A stretch of DNA of 10,388 bases from Candidatus Microgenomates bacterium (GTDB lineage: Bacteria > Patescibacteriota > Microgenomatia > UBA1406 > GWC2-37-13): contig WFWI01000030.1 in NCBI GenBank assembly GCA_015491205.1, positions 1 through 10,388 of the forward strand, read 5' to 3'. Position 1 is the stretch's first letter, and each line of letters begins with the position of its first letter. Positions 6,925 to 10,388 of this stretch are shown here, piece by piece. The notes under the pieces were generated by a model that saw nothing but the letters and a program-made list of their open reading frames with translations, was not told the DNA's origin and searched no databases. Made by a program: the position numbers and the translations under genes.

Positions 6925-7036
6925 TTTTCCGGAGCCATAGCACGCGCCAGATTTAACCCTCGAGAGCTTGCCCCGCTTTGCAGGACCTGTCCCGCCATGC
7001 GGGATTAAACGTGGGGCGTCGCAAGGCTCTAAAAAG
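6925..7036. repeat. Dispersed palindromic element, copy B, with internal insertion
   Basis: Left arm (about 6931-6960, GGAGCCATAGCACGCGCC...) and right arm (about 7001-7030, ...GGGGCGTCGCAAGGCTCT) form an imperfect inverted repeat of about 30 bases. Between them are about 40 bases absent from copies A and C, containing the hairpin TCCCGC-CAT-GCGGGA (6990-7004). It fills the gap between the converging ends of the ATPase gene (6916) and the 7939-7049 gene, so its transcripts could act as a bidirectional stop. No obvious T-run is adjacent on the + side beyond a short A/T stretch. Confidence 0.7.
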
Positions 7037-7048
7037 CTAAAAATTGAC

Positions 7049-7939
7049 TCAGCTGACTAGATAGATCCTATAACCTTCAGTCGTCCCCACGTGTGTAAGA
7101 GCATACGAGTCGTTCCCAAACTCTTCACTCTCAACATCAACCCAAAAAACTTCACGTCCATCAATCTCTTTCCTCTTTACCGAAATATTTCTCAACTCTC
7201 CACTAACAGATGGAGAAAATAAAGTCTCCGCAATAACCGCATCCCTCTGGAAGGCGTCATTTAAAGCCTCCTCAGAAAAAACTGCTAAATTTAGAACCTC
7301 TATATTTAAAGTCCCAATATCTCCTCTCTTTATTTCTTCTAGAAATTTAATTTCAATATCCGAATACTCTTCCTTAATCGTCTTCAATGTAATTGGATTT
7401 ATTTTATTTCCTAAGTTCTCTGTATCATCTACCTCAGATAGATTTACTTTTGCCTCAACTCCTATAGTAAAACCTTTAGGCAAATAATTTTCACCGTTAT
7501 CTCCCCCAACCACCATTTCAATTTGCAAAACTCTATCTAAAGCATGTTGTGCTACTAATCTTTTAGTAAAATCTTCAATTTTTCCTGCATTTTCATTTAC
7601 CTTTTTTCTAAAATCCTCTCCAGCGTATTGAAAAGGGTTCACTATAACAACGCTTCCGCTCCAGTTTGAATCTTCACTTTTAATAGGTAGGTTTTGACCT
7701 TGCGTTGATAATATTATTTTAAGAATTTCACTTACCATAAGATAAGCGTGATGCTGCTGAAGTTCTAGCCGTGAAGCCCAATTTTTTTCCCCAATTAAGT
7801 CTCTCGCTACTGTTGGAGTTAACCCTTGCCATAAATAATTGGCTACAACATCCTCAGAAATACCTTCTCTTAAAGCTATCAATACATCAAAAATCAACCG
7901 CTCTATACTTTCCCTTCTTTCCTTTCTTTCGATACTCAT
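7049..7939 (-). CDS. Hypothetical soluble protein, 296 residues
   Basis: I do not recognise a family. No signal peptide or membrane helix is visible and there is no cysteine-rich or nucleotide-binding motif. The N-terminal part (about 1-80) is helical and charged: MSIERKERRESIERLIFDVL, then a segment with QLQQHH-like polar content near residues 60-65. The middle has VVIVNPFQYAG (98-108) and VEAKVNLSEVD near 163-173. The C-terminal part (about 225-296) appears beta-rich and ends GYRIYLVS. Start choice: ATG at 7939 gives a full-length frame, and the promoter at 7979-8007 lies about 33 bases upstream of it. No Shine-Dalgarno sequence is visible. It stands alone, converging on the ATPase gene through a palindromic repeat. 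The stop is TGA, evidence that TGA is not recoded here. Confidence 0.7.
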   Translation of the reverse strand: MSIERKERRESIERLIFDVLIALREGISEDVVANYLWQGLTPTVARDLIGEKNWASRLELQQHHAYLMVSEILKIILSTQGQNLPIKSEDSNWSGSVVIVNPFQYAGEDFRKKVNENAGKIEDFTKRLVAQHALDRVLQIEMVVGGDNGENYLPKGFTIGVEAKVNLSEVDDTENLGNKINPITLKTIKEEYSDIEIKFLEEIKRGDIGTLNIEVLNLAVFSEEALNDAFQRDAVIAETLFSPSVSGELRNISVKRKEIDGREVFWVDVESEEFGNDSYALTHVGTTEGYRIYLVS

Positions 7940-7967
7940 ATTTTAATATCAGTGCAATTTTTAACTT

Positions 7968-7988
7968 TTAGTATAGATATTATACTAA
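7968..7988. promoter_or_regulatory. Operator candidate, palindrome over the -10 box
   Basis: TTAGTATA (7968-7975) and TATACTAA (7981-7988) are perfect 8-base inverted arms around GATAT. The arms cover the -10 box and the predicted start of the 7939-7049 promoter, the classic position for a dimeric repressor. Confidence 0.5.
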
Positions 7989-8007
7989 AGTTTCCTTCTT
8001 TTATCAA
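7979..8007 (-). promoter_or_regulatory. Sigma70-type promoter for the 7939-7049 gene
   Basis: On the minus strand, -35 TTGATA (8007-8002), a 17-base spacer, and a perfect -10 TATAAT (7984-7979). The predicted start is near 7972, giving a leader of about 33 bases. Confidence 0.75.
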
Positions 8008-8026
8008 CACTAATTATGATACAAAA

Positions 8027-8124
8027 CCCGCCAGATTTAATCTTCGAGGTTAAACCCGGCCCGTTGTGGCGCTCCAAAAAATGCGATTTTTCACATTTCT
8101 CGTTCGCAAAATTTACCGTCCGTT
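8027..8124. repeat. Dispersed palindromic element, copy C
   Basis: Left edge CCCGCCAG (8027-8034), hairpin TTTAATCT-TCG-AGGTTAAA (8036-8054, one G-T pair), a middle part ending GGCGCTCC, and the distal block 8088-8124 shared with copy A at 35 of 37 positions. The middle part (8055-8080) differs substantially from copy A, while both edges are conserved. Confidence 0.75.
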
Positions 8125-8136
8125 AACCCTTCCCCA

Positions 8137-8178
8137 ACTACCAACTACCAACTACTAGCTACCAACTACTAACTACCA
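8137..8178. repeat. Heptamer tandem repeat, copy 2
   Basis: Six units run without interruption: ACTACCA, ACTACCA, ACTACTA, GCTACCA, ACTACTA, ACTACCA. They have the same RCTACYN consensus as 1501-1549. The TAG stop of the GH13 gene (8169-8171) and its last two codons are encoded by the array. Confidence 0.85.
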
Positions 8179-10388
8179 CCCTCCGCCCAAACAAAGGAAA
8201 AGCCCGGCAATCCAATCTCACTCTCCACCCTTTTCCCTCCAAAAACCTCCTCTCCCCTAAACCCTCCCAAATCAACCTTTTGCTTTTTCTCAGACAAATT
8301 ATAAAGTGCTAAAAACTTTGTATCTCCCTTTTCTTTAAACTCGAATTTTAAAACCTTACCCCCATTTAAAACTGTGACTTCTGGGAAATATTTCCAAGGA
8401 GAAAAGTATCTAAGGTTTGATTTAACGCGTAAAACCTTAACCAGTTTTTTCAAAACTTTAGCATGAAAGCCTTTCTCAAGCCTTGGAAAGAGTTCTTGTT
8501 TTTCAAAGACCTGCCTGTTTACTGTTCTGTTTTCATCAAGGCCTTCAGGAGGGAAATAATTTTTAGCTCCAAAAAGGCCGTTTATGTAAAAGGCTGGCAA
8601 GCCTTTAACCATCAGCCCCAAAGCCACAATTAAAAAGTAGCGCCTTAAAGCCTTCTCTCCCTTCCATTTCTCGCCGTTTATAAGATTCCAAGGAGTTGAA
8701 CAAACCTCGTAGACAATTTTTTTTCCGCCCGGCAAAAAAGCAAAATTTGGAAGACCTCCGTGCTCCTTAACCAGCCTTTGGGCAAAATTTTCAATCTCGT
8801 CAGTCGTTAAAAGATCACGAAGCGGCTTTACTCCCATCCCATCGTGCGAGCCCAAAACTGTTATAAACTGGCGGCCCCTGGCAACTTCTGTTGTCTTATA
8901 CCACTTTGCATAAAGTCTTCCATCCTGATAAAGGAGACTGTAAAGAGCTAAAGCAAAATTGGTAAACTGATAAACGAGGTCCGATTCAACCTGGCTTTCG
9001 TCTCCAAAATACTCAAAAACCTTGCTCTGCCTTTCATTTACCTCTGCGATAAAAACAATATCAGGCGCGACCATATCCAAAAAAGCCCTTATCGCGCGCA
9101 AGATCAGATGGGTCTTCCTTAAATGAACCGAGGGCGTGCCAAGCTCCTTCCAAAGATAGGCTGTGGCATCAAGCCTTAAGAACTTTGCCCCTTTTTGAAT
9201 GTAAAAAAGAATTATCTTTACCGCCTCAAGAAAAACTTTCGGGTTAGCATAATTTAAATCAACCTGACGTGTATCTTCCGTACCATCTGCTCTTTTTGGC
9301 CTTGAAAAGGTTGTCCAAACATAGCCTTTTCCTAATATTCTTACAACTTTTCCTTTATCCTCAGGTAAAGGTTTATCTCCTAGACAGGCTTTAAGATTGG
9401 TCTTAATAATAAAATTGTTTTCAAAAGTTGACAAAGCTTGAAGAACTTTGGTATACTTTTCTTGGAGCGGAGGGGTAAATATTCCCCGACACCGCGGATA
9501 CAAGCGGGAGACCGCTCCATTTTTTTTGTGGGAAATCTCGCCCTTCCAGACAACAGAAATCACATGAAGATTCCCTCCATTTATCCGCCTAATAACTACT
9601 TTCACAGCAACATCATCCACTACTCCTCCTATTGCCCAAAACTCCAACAATCTTGAATCTTTCTCATATTTTTTGTAAGACAAAAGCCTTCCTTGCTGAA
9701 TAACAGGAATAAGCTTAGGAAGGGCAAAAAATCGAGTCATCAACTCGATTCTTCCTCTGCTTTTTTCTACTAAATGATCCCATAAACTCCTTGAGATTCT
9801 CACCTTATCATTTAAAGCCTTGCTTTCGACCACTTCTCCTTCTAACATCTGAAAGATCATCTGAGCTTTTTTAAACACAGTCGCAAAAGTATCATCAAGC
9901 AGTAGATTAGTATCCTCTTCCATAACCTCATAAACAACATAGGGCGTTAAAACTGGGTTTGGCCTTGGCCGGGCAAGTTTTTTTAGAAGCTCCTCTGAAG
10001 GCTTGTCTTCTTCATTGTAGGCAATGACAAAATCTTTGTAAGGCTCATACTCTTTATACCGAGGATCATCTTTGTCAAGATGCCTCTCAATTAAAGCTTT
10101 TTGAACTAAAGGATTTTCAACGGAGGCATGATTAAGCACAAAATCAAACATCAACCTTACTTTCTTTGAAAGCCTTTTTATATCCTCCCAATCCCCATAC
10201 TCAGGATTGACCTTAAAATAGTCCTTTACTGAAAAGCCTCTATCTGTATCCCAAGGATAAAAAGGCAGAATATGAACGACTGTGAAAATATCCTTTAGCT
10301 TAAATTTGTCAATAAACTCCTCGAGAACTTGAAGTGGCTTTTTTCTGCCAGTTTTGTCAATTATGGAGTTGGCATAAATTATAAGCGC
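8169..10388 (-). CDS. GH13 sucrose phosphorylase-like enzyme (subfamily 18 type) with a large insertion, 5'-truncated
   Basis: The frame is open to the right edge, so the TTG at 10154 is not the start. The upstream codons encode family sequence such as VHILPFYPWDTDRGFSVKDY. Conserved regions follow in order: FDFVLNH (10148-10128), RLDA with the nucleophile Asp at 9168-9170, IAEVN with the acid/base Glu at 9042-9044, and GSHDG with the stabilising Asp at 8841-8843. WTTFS, DLNYANP and LWKELGT match sucrose and glucosylglycerate phosphorylases, which split a glucoside with phosphate to give glucose 1-phosphate in the cytoplasm. The exact substrate is not determinable here. At least 738 residues are present against roughly 480-580 in the family; about 200 extra residues (9325-9926) lie between RPRPNPVLTP and YVWTTFS. 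All catalytic residues flank the insert and are intact. The C-terminal beta domain ends GFSFVWAEGGS, with the final codons and stop supplied by a heptamer repeat. Confidence 0.85.
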   Translation of the reverse strand, partial: ALIIYANSIIDKTGRKKPLQVLEEFIDKFKLKDIFTVVHILPFYPWDTDRGFSVKDYFKVNPEYGDWEDIKRLSKKVRLMFDFVLNHASVENPLVQKALIERHLDKDDPRYKEYEPYKDFVIAYNEEDKPSEELLKKLARPRPNPVLTPYVVYEVMEEDTNLLLDDTFATVFKKAQMIFQMLEGEVVESKALNDKVRISRSLWDHLVEKSRGRIELMTRFFALPKLIPVIQQGRLLSYKKYEKDSRLLEFWAIGGVVDDVAVKVVIRRINGGNLHVISVVWKGEISHKKNGAVSRLYPRCRGIFTPPLQEKYTKVLQALSTFENNFIIKTNLKACLGDKPLPEDKGKVVRILGKGYVWTTFSRPKRADGTEDTRQVDLNYANPKVFLEAVKIILFYIQKGAKFLRLDATAYLWKELGTPSVHLRKTHLILRAIRAFLDMVAPDIVFIAEVNERQSKVFEYFGDESQVESDLVYQFTNFALALYSLLYQDGRLYAKWYKTTEVARGRQFITVLGSHDGMGVKPLRDLLTTDEIENFAQRLVKEHGGLPNFAFLPGGKKIVYEVCSTPWNLINGEKWKGEKALRRYFLIVALGLMVKGLPAFYINGLFGAKNYFPPEGLDENRTVNRQVFEKQELFPRLEKGFHAKVLKKLVKVLRVKSNLRYFSPWKYFPEVTVLNGGKVLKFEFKEKGDTKFLALYNLSEKKQKVDLGGFRGEEVFGGKRVESEIGLPGFSFVWAEGGS
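9428..9457 (+). promoter_or_regulatory. Antisense promoter candidate inside the GH13 insert
   Basis: -35 TTGACA (9428-9433), an 18-base spacer, and -10 TATACT (9452-9457). The predicted start, 7 bases downstream, is G9464, which is exactly the first paired base of the folded element below. Confidence 0.4.
9464..9527 (+). ncRNA. Candidate small structured RNA, three-way junction with T-run, antisense to GH13
   Basis: The outer stem pairs GGAGCGG (9464-9470) with CCGCTCC (9512-9518). Inside are hairpin GGGG (9472-9475)/CCCC (9484-9487) with loop TAAATATT, and hairpin CCGC (9492-9495)/GCGG (9504-9507) with loop GGATACAA. The outer stem is followed by A and eight T residues (9520-9527), as in an intrinsic terminator. 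Together with the promoter this predicts an RNA of about 64 bases. I match it to no known RNA class. The same bases encode GAVSRLYPRCRGIFTPPL of the GH13 insert, so a palindromic coding insertion is the main alternative. Confidence 0.3.

Larger units (their letters stand above)
9325..9926 (-). other. In-frame insert of about 200 residues in the GH13 enzyme, possible BECR/RelE-like domain
   Basis: Family members go from the RPRPxPLLTP segment to WTTFS in roughly 10-15 residues; here about 200 intervene. The insert begins with a helical part, then KVRISRSLWDHLVEKSR, LPKLIPVIQQG and a beta-rich stretch (VKVVIRR, LHVISVVWKG). This helix-then-sheet pattern recalls barnase/EndoU/ColicinE5/RelE-like nuclease modules, a weak resemblance made by eye. 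After that come the structured segment at 9464-9518 and a tail ending VVRILGKG. It does not have intein-type ends (no C-terminal His-Asn before Cys/Ser/Thr). Confidence 0.6.

Noticed and set aside
1494..8178. CRISPR array made of the heptamer units
   Set aside because: Units are only 7 bases and directly contiguous, without unique spacers or any cas gene.
9438..9656. Open frame of 72 codons on the + strand inside the GH13 insert
   Set aside because: It starts before the predicted RNA start, crosses the folded element and T-run, and shows no protein-like pattern.
9318..9942. Intein as an explanation for the GH13 insert
   Set aside because: No intein-like first Cys/Ser block and no C-terminal His-Asn followed by Cys/Ser/Thr at the junction.
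10152..10154. TTG at 10154 as the start of the GH13 gene
   Set aside because: The frame stays open to 10388 and encodes conserved GH13 sequence upstream of this codon.

Overview
The window is AT-rich, gene-dense bacterial DNA with short gaps. TGA is used as an ordinary stop (the gene ending at 7049), so the code is standard in that respect. Clear -35/-10 promoters with 17-base spacing are visible, several of them only a few bases before the start codon, and Shine-Dalgarno sites are mostly absent. The lysine-rich proteins, secreted or membrane proteins with Ser/Thr-Pro linkers, and many small intergenic repeats remind me of Candidate Phyla Radiation (Patescibacteria, Microgenomates-like) genomes. 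This placement is an inference; no rRNA or other phylogenetic marker is present.

Layout. 1-1337 (+) is a 5'-truncated gene fusing a prephenate dehydrogenase-like and a prephenate dehydratase-like domain. 1338-1550 holds inverted repeats and a heptamer tandem repeat. 1551-3059 (-) is a two-gene unit: an exported acidic coiled-coil protein followed by a single-pass membrane protein. 3060-3151 carries two divergent promoters. 3152-5590 (+) is a family-4-type glycosyltransferase followed by a gene split by an exact 14-base tandem duplication. 5747-6916 (+) is an AAA ATPase of the AAA_14/DUF4143 type with its own near-leaderless promoter. 7049-7939 (-) is an unrecognised protein with a promoter and a palindromic operator candidate. 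8169-10388 (-) is a 5'-truncated GH13 sucrose phosphorylase-like enzyme.

The most unusual region is inside the GH13 gene. About 200 extra residues (roughly 9325-9926) sit between two conserved family blocks. Within the insert, on the opposite strand, a consensus-like promoter is followed at exactly the expected start distance by a sequence that folds into a three-way junction and ends in eight T residues. This could be an antisense small RNA or an in-frame palindromic mobile element. The insert is bounded by a 7-base direct repeat.

Two repeat families decorate gene ends: a 7-base tandem repeat next to the stops of two minus-strand genes, and a dispersed palindromic element in three intergenic copies. 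Both can supply stop codons to neighbouring genes. A functional link between the glycosyltransferase and the GH13 phosphorylase-like enzyme (sucrose or glucosylglycerate-type sugars) is possible but rests only on proximity and family.
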